Assembly: GCA_024742835.1 (NCBI GenBank)
Contig: JANSXS010000029.1
Span: 1 to 40,615, forward strand
Direction: 5' to 3'
Source of the DNA: Paracoccaceae bacterium
GTDB taxonomy: Bacteria; Pseudomonadota; Alphaproteobacteria; Rhodobacterales; Rhodobacteraceae
Length of the DNA stretch: 40,615 nt
A program made the translations under genes and the position numbers. The notes below the pieces were generated by a model. That model was not told the DNA's origin, did not search any database, and saw nothing but the letters and a program-made list of their open reading frames with translations. Positions 16,655 to 25,845 of this stretch are shown piece after piece. Each line of letters starts with the position of its first letter. Positions within the stretch are counted from its first letter, which is position 1.

Positions 16655-18756
16655 CCGATGATCGCGGCCTCAAACCCCTGATCGCGCAGGCTGGCAAGAC
16701 AGCTTTCCGCCTGCTTTGACGCGATCGCGGCCAATAGCCCGCCCCCGGTTTGCGGATCGAAAAGCAGGTCGCTGCGCGGGTCGTCCGACACCTGTGCAAA
16801 GCCTGCCCTGTTCTGGTCGAACAGGCTAGAACGGACACCCTGCCGCGACAGATCCAGCGCGCCGGGGAACAGTGGCACGTCCTTCAGACTTAGCTCCGCC
16901 CCCGTGCCAGAGGCGTTGCAGATCGCCCGCAGATGCCCGGCAAGACCAAAGCCCGTCACATCCGTCATCGCGTGGGCCGTTCCCAGAATGCGCGCCGCCG
17001 CGCCCTGCGGTTGTGCCATCACGCGCAGCGCGGCGGCCACATGGCCGCCCCGCGCGGCTCCGGCCATCTCGGCGGCCATGATCACGCCGCTGCCAATGGG
17101 CTTGGTCAGCACGAGTACATCGCCGGGCCGCGCCCCCGCTTGGGTGATCGGTGCGCGATCGCACAGGCCGGTGACGGTAAACCCGATGGTCAACTCCGGG
17201 CCAAGCGTGCTGTGCCCACCCACGATGCGCGCGCCTGCCGCCTCCATGACTTCGCCCGCCGCCTGCATGATTTCGCGCAAGGACCGTTCGGCCAGCTCCG
17301 ACGATTGGCGCGGCAGGACGAGCGAGGCAAGCGCGGCCTGCGGTTTGGCCGCCATGGCCCAAATATCGCCCAACGCGTGAATGGCAGCGATGCGAGCCAT
17401 GGTCACAGGGTCATCCACCATGGCCCGCAGGTGATCGGTGGATATCACCTGCCGCGCCTCGCCGGTCGTCAGGATCGCGGCGTCATCGCTGGGCGCATCG
17501 TCTGAAAGAGTGGTCAGCGCCGCGTGCAGCGCGCCCGGCCCCACCTTTGCACCACAGCCGCCGCACATCGGCTTGGGGCCCAGCGCCTCGCGCAGACCGG
17601 CGGCGCGGGGCCATGGCAAAACCGGGCGCGGCGCGGGCGCGGGCGGATCGAACCGGGCCATGAAGCGGCGGTCGATCCAGTCTTTCCACCGCCACAATAG
17701 CGGCCCGGACAGCACCCGGCCACTGCGTTCCGCCAGCGCCGATTTCCCACCCATCGAGATCAGTTTGAGATAATCGCGCTGCGGAACGTAGCGTTTCTGC
17801 CCCCCTGCCCCGGACAGGGCAGCGCGCAGATTATACAGCAGCACCGGGGCCTGACGCACGGCATAAACCCCGGCCTTGGGGCGGGGATGTTCGGTCATCT
17901 CGGCACAATCGCCCACGGCGTAGACGGACGCATCGCGGCTGCGCAGGCGGGCATCGACAGGGATGAAACCCTGCGCGTCGGCCAGCGCGCTTTGGGCGAG
18001 CCAGGGATGCGGGCGCGCGCCCGCGGCCCCGGTTATGAAATCCGCCGCAATATGTTCGCCACTGTCCAGCGTGACCCCCATCTGCGTCACCCGCAGCGGC
18101 GTCACAGAGTCGCGAATTTCAACGCGCAGTTCGTGCAGCGCAGCGCGCAGACGGTCCTGTGCCCGGTCGCCCAGGCGATCCAGCGACCTGCCCCGGTCCA
18201 GCAAGGTCAGGCGCGCCTCGCGCCCGTCGCGGCGCAGCGCATGGGCCATCGCCATGGCCAGTTCGGCCCCCGCGACGCCGCCGCCGATCACCGCCACGCG
18301 CGCCGCCCCCTGCCCGGCCCGGAACGCCGCCCATTTCGACGCGAAAGGCCCAAGCGGCTTGGCCGGTACGCCATGTTCGGGAAAGCCGGGCAGACCGGGC
18401 ATGTCGCTGGTGATGCCAACGTCAATGGAGGCGATATCATAAGCCACATCGGGCCAACCTTCGACCTGAATGCGCTTGCTTGCAGGGACGATGCCTGTGG
18501 CCGGGCCCATGATCAGGCGTGCTCCGGCGCGGCGGCACAGGCGCACCAGGTCGATATCCAGCTCGTCACGGTCATAATGCCCGGCGACATGACCCGGCAA
18601 CATTCCCGAATAGGCTGCTGTCGGGCCGGGATTGATCAGCGTGACCCGCACACCCGGCAAGGGCTTCATCGCCCAGGACCGCAGCACAAGCGCGTGGGTA
18701 TGCCCACCACCGATGAAAACGAGGTCACGGGTGAAGGGGTAGGTGCTGTCTTGCAT
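16615..18756 (-). CDS. selD: Selenide, water dikinase fused to an N-terminal NADH-dehydrogenase-like FAD domain
   Basis: The 713-residue protein joins two enzymes. Residues 1 to about 370 form a pyridine-nucleotide-disulfide oxidoreductase of Ndh type, with FAD motif IGGGHTH, NAD(P)H motif VIGGGVAGAEL (about residue 157) and the late FAD motif VYAVGDCA. From about 390 the SelD domain starts with MCGGCGAKVG, supplying Cys398, Cys401 and Lys404 at the catalytic position, then FGLAGHL and DPQTGGGLL. SelD makes selenophosphate from selenide and ATP; the fused flavoprotein may reduce a selenium precursor, but this is unproven. The start at 18756 has an AAGGCAGG site; the upstream ATG (18789) has none. 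The gene overlaps the mnmH 3' end by 40 bp tail to tail. Confidence 0.93.
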   Translation of the reverse strand: MQDSTYPFTRDLVFIGGGHTHALVLRSWAMKPLPGVRVTLINPGPTAAYSGMLPGHVAGHYDRDELDIDLVRLCRRAGARLIMGPATGIVPASKRIQVEGWPDVAYDIASIDVGITSDMPGLPGFPEHGVPAKPLGPFASKWAAFRAGQGAARVAVIGGGVAGAELAMAMAHALRRDGREARLTLLDRGRSLDRLGDRAQDRLRAALHELRVEIRDSVTPLRVTQMGVTLDSGEHIAADFITGAAGARPHPWLAQSALADAQGFIPVDARLRSRDASVYAVGDCAEMTEHPRPKAGVYAVRQAPVLLYNLRAALSGAGGQKRYVPQRDYLKLISMGGKSALAERSGRVLSGPLLWRWKDWIDRRFMARFDPPAPAPRPVLPWPRAAGLREALGPKPMCGGCGAKVGPGALHAALTTLSDDAPSDDAAILTTGEARQVISTDHLRAMVDDPVTMARIAAIHALGDIWAMAAKPQAALASLVLPRQSSELAERSLREIMQAAGEVMEAAGARIVGGHSTLGPELTIGFTVTGLCDRAPITQAGARPGDVLVLTKPIGSGVIMAAEMAGAARGGHVAAALRVMAQPQGAAARILGTAHAMTDVTGFGLAGHLRAICNASGTGAELSLKDVPLFPGALDLSRQGVRSSLFDQNRAGFAQVSDDPRSDLLFDPQTGGGLLAAIASKQAESCLASLRDQGFEAAIIGQITDRAGVLDIS

Positions 18757-18872
18757 GTGTTGGCCTGCCTTTTTGCCATCGCTTAACATTCGCAGACAAT
18801 CGCGCCAAGCGGCGGCTGCTCACTTTGCGTCAGCACATTTATCTGAATTTCAGTCCCCATGACGAAAGAATC

Positions 18873-18882
18873 TGGTATACCA
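18873..18882. promoter_or_regulatory. Palindrome TGGTATACCA in the selD-mrpA divergent region
   Basis: A perfect 10 bp palindrome sits 117 bp from the selD start and 86 bp from the mrpA start. TGGT-N2-ACCA is a typical operator form of FadR-subfamily GntR regulators. No such regulator is encoded in the window, so the assignment is tentative. Confidence 0.35.
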
Positions 18883-18967
18883 CGACCGGAATCGGATTTT
18901 CACGCTTGGCACCCTGTGCTAGCTACGTCGCTACGGAATACATGTTGACCCAAATTCAGGAGTTGTC

Positions 18968-21847
18968 GTGTCGCTCTTTTTGATCGTCGCCTTGCCGTTT
19001 CTTGGGGCTATCCTGCCCGGTGTGATGATTGCAGCAGGTCGACAAACCTGCTTCGGGGTAACCTTCATGGTGACCCTGACTGCCTTTATCGGGTTGATGA
19101 CCCACCTGCCTGCCATTCTGGCCGGAGAGGTGATCACCACAGGGTTCGAGTGGCTGCCCCTTCTGGGTCTGAATGTCACGCTGATGCTTGACGGTCTGGG
19201 CTTCTTCTTTGCCACGCTGATCCTTGGTATCGGGCTTTTGATCATTGCCTACGCGCGACAATATCTGGCCCGCGAGGACAACATGGGCGAGTTCTTTACC
19301 TATCTGCTGCTCTTTCAGGGCGCGATGGTGGGCATCGTTCTAAGCGACAACATCCTGCTTTTGCTGATTTTCTGGGAGCTGACCTCGCTCTCGTCCTTCC
19401 TGCTTATCGGCTATTGGAAGCACCTGCCCGAGGGGCGTCAGGGCGCCCGCATGGCGCTGGCGGTGACCGGCATGGGCGGGCTGGCTATGATCGCGGGTAT
19501 GCTGATCCTTGGCCAGATCGTCGGCAGCTATGACCTGAGCGTGATCTTGCAAAACCGCGAGCTGATCCAGGCCGATCCGCTTTATGTTCCGGCCCTGATC
19601 CTGATCCTGCTGGGCTGTTTCACCAAATCGGCGCAGTTCCCCTTCCACTTCTGGTTGCCGCACGCGATGGCAGCCCCCACGCCGGTCTCGGCCTACCTGC
19701 ATTCCGCCACAATGGTGAAGGCGGGGATTTTCCTGATGGCGCGGATGTGGCCGGTGCTGTCGGGCACGCCGGAATGGTTTGTGATCGTGACCACGGCGGG
19801 CCTGATCACCATGGTTCTGGGCGCGGTCATCGCGCTGTTCAAGCATGACCTGAAGGCGCTGCTGGCCTTTTCGACAGTCAGCCACCTTGGCCTGATCACC
19901 ATGCTCCTGGGCACCGGCACCGCCTTTGGCGCGATGGCCGCCGTGTTCCACATAATGAACCATGCGACGTTCAAGGCGGCGCTTTTCATGTCGGCCGGGA
20001 TCATCGACCACGAGGCGCATACCCGCGACATCCGCAGGCTTGGTGGTTTGCGCAAACTGATGCCCGTGACCTTTGTCATCGCCACGCTGGCCTCACTTTC
20101 AATGGCTGGCATTCCCTTCTTCAACGGGTTCCTGTCCAAGGAAATGATGCTGGAGGAAGCAACAAAAACAGTGCTTTTTGACACCTGGTGGCTGGTCCCG
20201 GCGCTGGCGACGTTCGGCTCGATCTTTTCGGCGGCTTATTGTTTCCGGCTGATCGGCCATACGTTCCTCGGCCCTGTGCGCGACGACTATCCCGCCAAGC
20301 CGCATGATCCCCCGGCGGGCATGTGGCTGCCGCCCGCCTTGCTTGTGGTGCTGGTGGTAGTGATCGGCGTCGCACCGTTTCTGGTTCAGGATTTCGTATT
20401 TCTCGTGGCCAAGGCCGTCATCGGCGATGTGGCAGTATTGGAGACGAAATACATCAAGATCTGGCATGGTCTGGTGCCCGCGCTTTTCATGTCCATCGCG
20501 GCGGTTGCCGGAGGGCTGATCCTGTTGGCGCTGTTCAAGCCCTTGTTACGGGTTTGGGACACCACGCCGCGCCCCGAGGCAAAGGCAATCTTCGACGCGC
20601 TGATCGCCGCTGTCGTGCGCCTGGCGCGGGCCATCATCGCCCCGTTGCATGACGGCGCGTTCACCCGCTATGGCGCGATCTTTGCCGTGACCGTGCTCGC
20701 GCTGGGCCTGCACGCCTATTCCACGGGCACCTTGAGCGCCGCGACACGCGACATTCAGCCCATCACCGAGGTTGCCGCCGCCGGCTGGGCGATGCTGGTG
20801 GCCGCGGCGCTGGGGCTGGTGTTCCTGCACCGCAACAGGCTTCTGGCGCTGGTGCTGATCGGGATCGTGGGGTTGATGGTGTCCATCGGCTTTGTGTTCT
20901 TCAGCGCGCCGGATCTGGCGATGACACAGATCACGGTCGAGGTGGTCACCATCATCCTGTTGCTGCTGGCGCTGAATTTCCTGCCAAAGCGCACCCCGAT
21001 CGAAAGCACTGCCGCGCGTCGCTTGCGTGACGGGGCCATCGCGGGGGTCGTCGGTCTGGCCACGGCGGCGCTGACCATGCATTACCTGTTGCGCGACAGC
21101 GTGGCGCAGCCAATTTCCGAATTTCACCTCGCCAATTCCTACAAGGGCGGCGGCGGCACCAATGTGGTCAACGTGATCCTTGTCGATTTCCGCGGCTTCG
21201 ACACGTTCGGCGAAATCATCGTGCTGGGGATCGCCGCGCTACTGATCTACGCGCTGACCGAAACGCTGCTGAGCGGGCCTGCGCGCGCGCGCCTGCTGAA
21301 CCGCACACCGGACCAGCCGCGCGCGGGTGACATGCATCCGACCATGATGGTGGTGCTGACGCGGGTTCTGATGCCGGTGGTGCTGATGGTTGGGTTCTAC
21401 ATCTTCCTGCGCGGTCATAACGAGCCGGGGGGCGGTTTCATTTCAGGCCTCGTGGTGTCGATCGGCGTGGTGATGCAATACATGGCCAGCGGTTTCGGCT
21501 GGACATCGGCGCGGCTGCGTTACCCCTATCATGGGGTCATCGGCGCGGGCGTGCTGATCGCGGGGCTGACGGGCATCGGATCGTGGTTCTTCGGCAAGCC
21601 GTTCCTGACCTCGGATTTCACCTATGTCCGGATCCCGCCTTTCGATGAGTTCGAGCTGGCCACCGCCGCCCTGTTCGACCTCGGTGTGTTCCTTGCCGTG
21701 GTAGGGGCCGTGATGCTGTCGCTGGAAAGCTTTTCGCGGCTGGCGCGGCGCGCGCATGTCGCCGAAAACGAACATGCGATGGGCATAGACCCGTCACGCG
21801 ATGATCCGCCCGATCCAGCGGACCCAAAGGCACAGGGAGGACACTGA
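18968..21847 (+). CDS. mrpA: Mrp/Pha Na+/H+ antiporter, fused subunits A and B
   Basis: The 959-residue protein contains a NuoL-like proton channel (residues 1 to about 750) and a C-terminal MnhB/MrpB-type domain (about 790-930, with PVVLMVGFYIFLRGHNEPGG). Conserved charged residues of the channel are visible: Glu137 in FWELTSLSSF, Lys220 in CFTKSAQFPFHFWLP and Lys251 in HSATMVKAGIF. Fusion of A and B marks the six-gene group-2 Mrp operons known from alphaproteobacteria. With C to G it forms a membrane complex exchanging Na+ (or K+) for H+, used for pH and salt homeostasis. It starts with GTG, supported by GGAG 5 nt upstream. mrpC follows after 1 bp. Confidence 0.95.
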   Translation: MSLFLIVALPFLGAILPGVMIAAGRQTCFGVTFMVTLTAFIGLMTHLPAILAGEVITTGFEWLPLLGLNVTLMLDGLGFFFATLILGIGLLIIAYARQYLAREDNMGEFFTYLLLFQGAMVGIVLSDNILLLLIFWELTSLSSFLLIGYWKHLPEGRQGARMALAVTGMGGLAMIAGMLILGQIVGSYDLSVILQNRELIQADPLYVPALILILLGCFTKSAQFPFHFWLPHAMAAPTPVSAYLHSATMVKAGIFLMARMWPVLSGTPEWFVIVTTAGLITMVLGAVIALFKHDLKALLAFSTVSHLGLITMLLGTGTAFGAMAAVFHIMNHATFKAALFMSAGIIDHEAHTRDIRRLGGLRKLMPVTFVIATLASLSMAGIPFFNGFLSKEMMLEEATKTVLFDTWWLVPALATFGSIFSAAYCFRLIGHTFLGPVRDDYPAKPHDPPAGMWLPPALLVVLVVVIGVAPFLVQDFVFLVAKAVIGDVAVLETKYIKIWHGLVPALFMSIAAVAGGLILLALFKPLLRVWDTTPRPEAKAIFDALIAAVVRLARAIIAPLHDGAFTRYGAIFAVTVLALGLHAYSTGTLSAATRDIQPITEVAAAGWAMLVAAALGLVFLHRNRLLALVLIGIVGLMVSIGFVFFSAPDLAMTQITVEVVTIILLLLALNFLPKRTPIESTAARRLRDGAIAGVVGLATAALTMHYLLRDSVAQPISEFHLANSYKGGGGTNVVNVILVDFRGFDTFGEIIVLGIAALLIYALTETLLSGPARARLLNRTPDQPRAGDMHPTMMVVLTRVLMPVVLMVGFYIFLRGHNEPGGGFISGLVVSIGVVMQYMASGFGWTSARLRYPYHGVIGAGVLIAGLTGIGSWFFGKPFLTSDFTYVRIPPFDEFELATAALFDLGVFLAVVGAVMLSLESFSRLARRAHVAENEHAMGIDPSRDDPPDPADPKAQGGH

Positions 21848-21848
21848 C

Positions 21849-22205
21849 ATGGAATTTCTGGTCGCTTCCGCCATCGGCATCATGACCGCCGTCGGGCTAT
21901 ACCTTGTGATGCGCCTGCGCACCTTTCCCGTGATCCTGGGCATCGCCATGCTGACCTATGCGGTCAACGTGTTTCTGTTCGCCTCGGGGCGCCTGACCAT
22001 CGGCGCGCCCCCGATCCTGCGCAAGGGCATAGAGACCTATGCCGACCCATTGCCACAGGCGCTGGTGCTGACGGCCATCGTGATCTCGTTCGGGATGACT
22101 GCCGTGGTGGTGATGATCGCGCTTGGCGCCTATCTGGGCTCGGATGACGACAATGTGGACGACGCCCCCGAAGAGGACACGCCCGGAAAAGGAGACGCGG
22201 CATGA
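21849..22205 (+). CDS. mrpC: Mrp/Pha antiporter subunit C
   Basis: The 118-residue NuoK-like subunit has three membrane helices (MEFLVASAIGIMTAVGLYLV at the start, then the segments near residues 27-50 and 70-100) and an acidic C-terminal tail. The family motif DPLPQALVLTAIVISFG is intact. The start is set by CAGGGAGG upstream, within the end of mrpA. It overlaps mrpD by 4 bp, so translation is coupled along the operon. Confidence 0.95.
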   Translation: MEFLVASAIGIMTAVGLYLVMRLRTFPVILGIAMLTYAVNVFLFASGRLTIGAPPILRKGIETYADPLPQALVLTAIVISFGMTAVVVMIALGAYLGSDDDNVDDAPEEDTPGKGDAA

Positions 22206-23746
22206 TGCATTGGATCATCGCACCGGTCATTCTGCCCGCGCTGCTGGCACCCTTCATCGTGCTGGGCGCGCGTTACCACATCTCGATCCAGCGCAGCGTG
22301 TCGATCGCAGGCAGCCTGGCACAGATCGCCGTGGCGCTTGGGCTTTTCCTTGGTGCCGCCGACGGTACCGTCACGCTCTACCAGCTTGGCGATTGGGCCG
22401 CGCCCTTTGGCATCGTGCTGGTGGGCGACAGGCTGTCGACACTTATGGTGCTGTTGACCGCCGTACTGGCGCTGTTCGTGATGCTTTACGCCATCGGCTC
22501 GCGGTGGGATGAACGGGGGCGGCATTTCCATGCGCTGTTCCAGTTCCAGATCATGGGCATCATGGGCGCGTTCCTGACGGGCGACCTGTTCAACCTGTTC
22601 GTCTTTTTCGAGGTTCTGCTGATCGCGTCCTATGGTTTGATGATCCATGCGGGCGGCACCGCGCGGCTGCGTGCCGGAGTGCAATACGTGCTGTTCAACC
22701 TGCTTGGCTCTACCCTGTTCCTGTTTGCGCTTGGGGCGATCTATGCCGAGACGGGCACGCTGAACATGGCCGATCTGGCAGAACGTGTGACCCTTGTCGA
22801 TCCCCAGGCAACTGCGGGCATTCGCGTGGCCTCGGTGCTTTTGCTGTTGGTGTTTGCCATCAAGGCCGCCGTGGTACCGCTGCATTTCTGGCTGCCGTCC
22901 AGCTATGCCGAAGCCCCGCCACCCGTCGCGGCGCTGTTCGCGATCATGACCAAGGTGGGCGCCTATGCGATCATCCGGGTCTATACCATGGTGTTTCACC
23001 CCGAGCTTGAGGCAACCGCCGGACTGCACGGCGTGTGGCTGTTGCCCGCGGCGCTGCTGTCACTGGCCATCGGAATGGTGGGCGTGCTGGCAGCGCGCAA
23101 GCTGGACCGGCTGGTCACCTTCGCCGTGATCGGATCAATGGGCATGGTGATGGTGTCGATCTCGATGTTCACGCAAGACAGCATCGCGGCGGCGCTCTAT
23201 TACATGGTGCATTCCACGCTGGCCGCCGCCACGCTGTTTCTGATCGTCGATCTGGTCGGCGCGCGCCGGGCCAACCTGCGCCTGTCCGCCTTGCCGATGA
23301 TTCCCGGCGCGGCGATGATCTCGGGGATGTTCTTCATGGCGGCCATCGCCATGGCCGGCCTGCCACCGCTTTCGGGCTTCGTGGGCAAGCTGTTGATCCT
23401 TGATGCGGCCTTTACAACGCCGCTGATGGCCTGGACATGGGCGATCATCCTGTCGGCGAGCCTGATCAGCGTCGTGGGCTTTGCCCGCGCGGGCAGCACG
23501 ATGTTCTGGAAAGCCAAAAGCCTTGGCCACCAAAGCAGCGCGGACGACACCGTCGCCCCCCCTGCCGCCTTGTCCCTCGTCGCGGTAGGCGGTCTGTTGT
23601 CGCTGATCGTGGTGCTGACCATCTTTGCCGGGCAGGTTCACGGCTTCATGAGCGAACTGTCAGCCCAGCTTTTCCAGCCAGAGCCTTATATCTCGACTGT
23701 GACAGACACGCCCGGCAAACTGAGCACGCCGAAGGAGGGATACTGA
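22202..23746 (+). CDS. mrpD: Mrp/Pha antiporter subunit D
   Basis: The 514-residue NuoM/N-like subunit has about 14 membrane helices. It shows the antiporter-like motifs FFEVLLIASYGLMIH (with the conserved Glu), KAAVVPLHFWLPSSYAEAPP and MTKVGAYAIIRVY carrying the conserved lysines. Together with subunit A it provides the proton-translocating channels of the complex. It begins inside the mrpC stop (ATGA). mrpE starts 1 bp after it with GAAGGAGGG as binding site. Confidence 0.95.
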   Translation: MMHWIIAPVILPALLAPFIVLGARYHISIQRSVSIAGSLAQIAVALGLFLGAADGTVTLYQLGDWAAPFGIVLVGDRLSTLMVLLTAVLALFVMLYAIGSRWDERGRHFHALFQFQIMGIMGAFLTGDLFNLFVFFEVLLIASYGLMIHAGGTARLRAGVQYVLFNLLGSTLFLFALGAIYAETGTLNMADLAERVTLVDPQATAGIRVASVLLLLVFAIKAAVVPLHFWLPSSYAEAPPPVAALFAIMTKVGAYAIIRVYTMVFHPELEATAGLHGVWLLPAALLSLAIGMVGVLAARKLDRLVTFAVIGSMGMVMVSISMFTQDSIAAALYYMVHSTLAAATLFLIVDLVGARRANLRLSALPMIPGAAMISGMFFMAAIAMAGLPPLSGFVGKLLILDAAFTTPLMAWTWAIILSASLISVVGFARAGSTMFWKAKSLGHQSSADDTVAPPAALSLVAVGGLLSLIVVLTIFAGQVHGFMSELSAQLFQPEPYISTVTDTPGKLSTPKEGY

Positions 23747-23747
23747 C

Positions 23748-24248
23748 ATGACAGGTTTTTTCAACCGGCTCTTTCCGCATCCCATCCTGACACTGATCCT
23801 GACAATCGTATGGACGATCCTGCAAAATGATGTGTCGGCAGGCATGGTCGTCTTTGGCCTGATCCTTGGCACCATCATCCCGCTGATCACCGCCGCCTGG
23901 TGGCCGGATCGGCCACGTGGCGTAAGATTGGGCAAGTTTGTCATCTATACGGTGATCGTGTTCTGGGACATCGTGATCGCAAATATCGAGGTGGCCTGGA
24001 TTGTACTTACACGCCCCAACGCAAAGCTGCGCGCGCAATGGATCGTGGTACCGCTGGACCTGCGCCATCCCGAGGCGATCACGATCCTGGCCGGCACCGT
24101 AACGCTGACACCAGGCACCGTGTCGTCGGACCTGTCGAGCGAGGGGCACAGCCTGTTGGTACATGCGCTGGACGCCGAAAACCCCGACGAGGTCCGCGAC
24201 CAGATCAAAAGCCGCTACGAGGCCCGTTTGATGGAGATCTTTTCATGA
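23748..24248 (+). CDS. mrpE: Mrp/Pha antiporter subunit E
   Basis: The 166-residue protein has two or three N-terminal membrane helices and a cytoplasmic domain with the family signatures IANIEVAWIVL, TLTPGTVSSDLS and VHALDAENPDEV. MrpE is needed for assembly of the complex rather than for ion conduction in studied systems. A strong GAAGGAGGG site lies in the end of mrpD, and the stop overlaps the mrpF start by 4 bp. Confidence 0.94.
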   Translation: MTGFFNRLFPHPILTLILTIVWTILQNDVSAGMVVFGLILGTIIPLITAAWWPDRPRGVRLGKFVIYTVIVFWDIVIANIEVAWIVLTRPNAKLRAQWIVVPLDLRHPEAITILAGTVTLTPGTVSSDLSSEGHSLLVHALDAENPDEVRDQIKSRYEARLMEIFS

Positions 24249-24532
24249 CACAGGAACTTGATATCGTTCAGCTTTCGGTCATTATTGCCTTTGCGGCACT
24301 GTCCGTGTCACAGGTCATGGCCATGGTCCGTCTTGTGATCGGCCCCTCGGTTGGCGACCGCATCCTGTCACTGGATACGATGGTGGTGAATGCCATTGGC
24401 CTGATCGTGCTGCTGGGGATTTCCCAGGGCACACAAATCTATTTCGAGGTTGCGATGATCATCGCGATGCTTGGATTCGTGTCGACGGTTGCGCTTGCGC
24501 GCTTCGTGCTGCGGGGGGACATCATCGAATGA
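24245..24532 (+). CDS. mrpF: Mrp/Pha antiporter subunit F
   Basis: The 95-residue subunit has three membrane helices. The family motif VRLVIGPSVGDRILSLDTM (residues about 28-46) with its conserved Arg-Asp pair, and the ending LARFVLRGD, identify MrpF. The start codon lies in the ATGA overlap with mrpE; a longer in-frame ORF from 23900 only shadows mrpE. Confidence 0.94.
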   Translation: MTQELDIVQLSVIIAFAALSVSQVMAMVRLVIGPSVGDRILSLDTMVVNAIGLIVLLGISQGTQIYFEVAMIIAMLGFVSTVALARFVLRGDIIE

Positions 24533-24918
24533 ATACCGAATTAATCGCTGATTACGCCACCGCAGCCCTTTTGATCATCGGTGCAATTTTTGCACTGGTT
24601 GCCGCCATCGGGCTCTTGCGGTTCAACGATCCCATGAAACGGATGCACGCGCCCACCAAGATCGGCACGATCGGGGTCGGCGCGCTGCTTGGGGCCTCGG
24701 TCGTCAATGCGAATACCGCGAATGACGGCTCGTTCCACGAGCTGTTGATCATGGCGTTCCTGTTTGTGACGGCACCGATTTCCGCACATTTCATTGCCAA
24801 GGTGAACCTGCACAAACGGGACTGCGACACGCCTCCCCCGCCCCGTCAGGACGAAACTTGGGCGACGCTGCAAGCACCCGATGACGACCCCAAGGACAAG
24901 GCCGCTCAAACCTCGTAG
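24529..24918 (+). CDS. mrpG: Mrp/Pha antiporter subunit G
   Basis: The 129-residue subunit has three membrane helices and the motif LLRFNDPMKRMHAPTKIGT (about residues 25-43), characteristic of MrpG. It ends in a polar tail with many Pro and Asp. It overlaps mrpF by 4 bp and closes the operon. The convergent polyamine operon begins 84 bp beyond. Confidence 0.94.
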   Translation: MNTELIADYATAALLIIGAIFALVAAIGLLRFNDPMKRMHAPTKIGTIGVGALLGASVVNANTANDGSFHELLIMAFLFVTAPISAHFIAKVNLHKRDCDTPPPPRQDETWATLQAPDDDPKDKAAQTS

Positions 24919-24925
24919 CTGGCCC

Positions 24926-24942
24926 TTTGGGATTTCCCCAAA
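24926..24942. terminator. Weak hairpin between mrpG and speB
   Basis: TTTGGG and CCCAAA (24926-24931, 24937-24942) can form a 6 bp stem with a 5-base loop between two convergent operons, 7 bp after the mrpG stop. It lacks a T-run on either side, so intrinsic termination would be weak. Confidence 0.25.
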
Positions 24943-25002
24943 CTCCGGCACATATGCCTGCGCCCATGTCTTTGCGGCACGGGCGCGGTCGCCGCGCAGG
25001 GT

Positions 25003-25845
25003 TCAGCAGGCCGCCATCAACCGGTACACGATCTGGGCGGTGGTGAAATCCCACGCGGTGTTGCCGTCGGGGGCCAGTTCCACCACGTCGAAGCCCACGC
25101 ATTTACGGCCCTTCAGGCTGTGTTCCACAAGGTGCAACGCCTGATAATAGCCCAAGCCCCCCGGCACCGGCGTGCCTGTGGCTGGCATGATAGACGGGTC
25201 TAGCCCGTCCACATCGAAGCTGACATAGACATGCTCGGGGAAATCATCGGGCAGGTCGATAGCGTGGATGGCGTTTGTCACAAGGTCCTCGGCATCGCGG
25301 AAGAAGACGCCGTTGCGCGCGCGGCTGTCGACCTCGTGCTGGCAAAGCGCGCGCACGCCGAACTGGGCAAGCCGCACACCCTCTTCAGCCAGCAGATGCA
25401 TGACCGAGGCGTGGGAATGCGGCTCTCCCTGATAGGCGACGCGCAGATCGGCATGGGCGTCGATCTGCACCAGCCCGACCGGCTTGCCAAGGGCCTGCGC
25501 CACGCCCATGACCGCGCCGTAGCTCAGCGAATGCTCGCCCCCCAGCGTAACGGGGATACGCCCGGCTTTGACGGCGGCGGCGGTGCGGACGGCAAGCCGC
25601 GCCATCACATCGGGCATGGGGCCGCTGCAATCGAGCGGCGCTTCGGTAAAGATGCCCCGCGCGCAGGGCTCTGCCCCGTTGCACAGGCGTTCCAGCTCGT
25701 TCGACGCCGCGATGATCGCCTCCGGCCCCTTGGCCGTGCCTGCGCCATAGGACACGGTGCGTTCCAACGGCACGGGGATCACGCGAAAGCGGGCCTCCTC
25801 GCCACGCTCGGCCTCACTCAATTCGCTGTCGAGAAAGACGCTCAT
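25003..25845 (-). CDS. speB: Agmatinase
   Basis: The 280-residue ureohydrolase has all the expected manganese ligands: His105 in GGEHS, Asp129/His131/Asp133 in DAHAD, and Asp211/Asp213 in SFDVDGLDP. The family includes arginase, agmatinase and guanidinobutyrase. The operon with arginine decarboxylase makes agmatine the natural substrate, giving putrescine and urea. It is the last gene of the minus-strand polyamine operon and overlaps the preceding decarboxylase gene by 4 bp (ATGA). Confidence 0.9.
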   Translation of the reverse strand: MSVFLDSELSEAERGEEARFRVIPVPLERTVSYGAGTAKGPEAIIAASNELERLCNGAEPCARGIFTEAPLDCSGPMPDVMARLAVRTAAAVKAGRIPVTLGGEHSLSYGAVMGVAQALGKPVGLVQIDAHADLRVAYQGEPHSHASVMHLLAEEGVRLAQFGVRALCQHEVDSRARNGVFFRDAEDLVTNAIHAIDLPDDFPEHVYVSFDVDGLDPSIMPATGTPVPGGLGYYQALHLVEHSLKGRKCVGFDVVELAPDGNTAWDFTTAQIVYRLMAAC

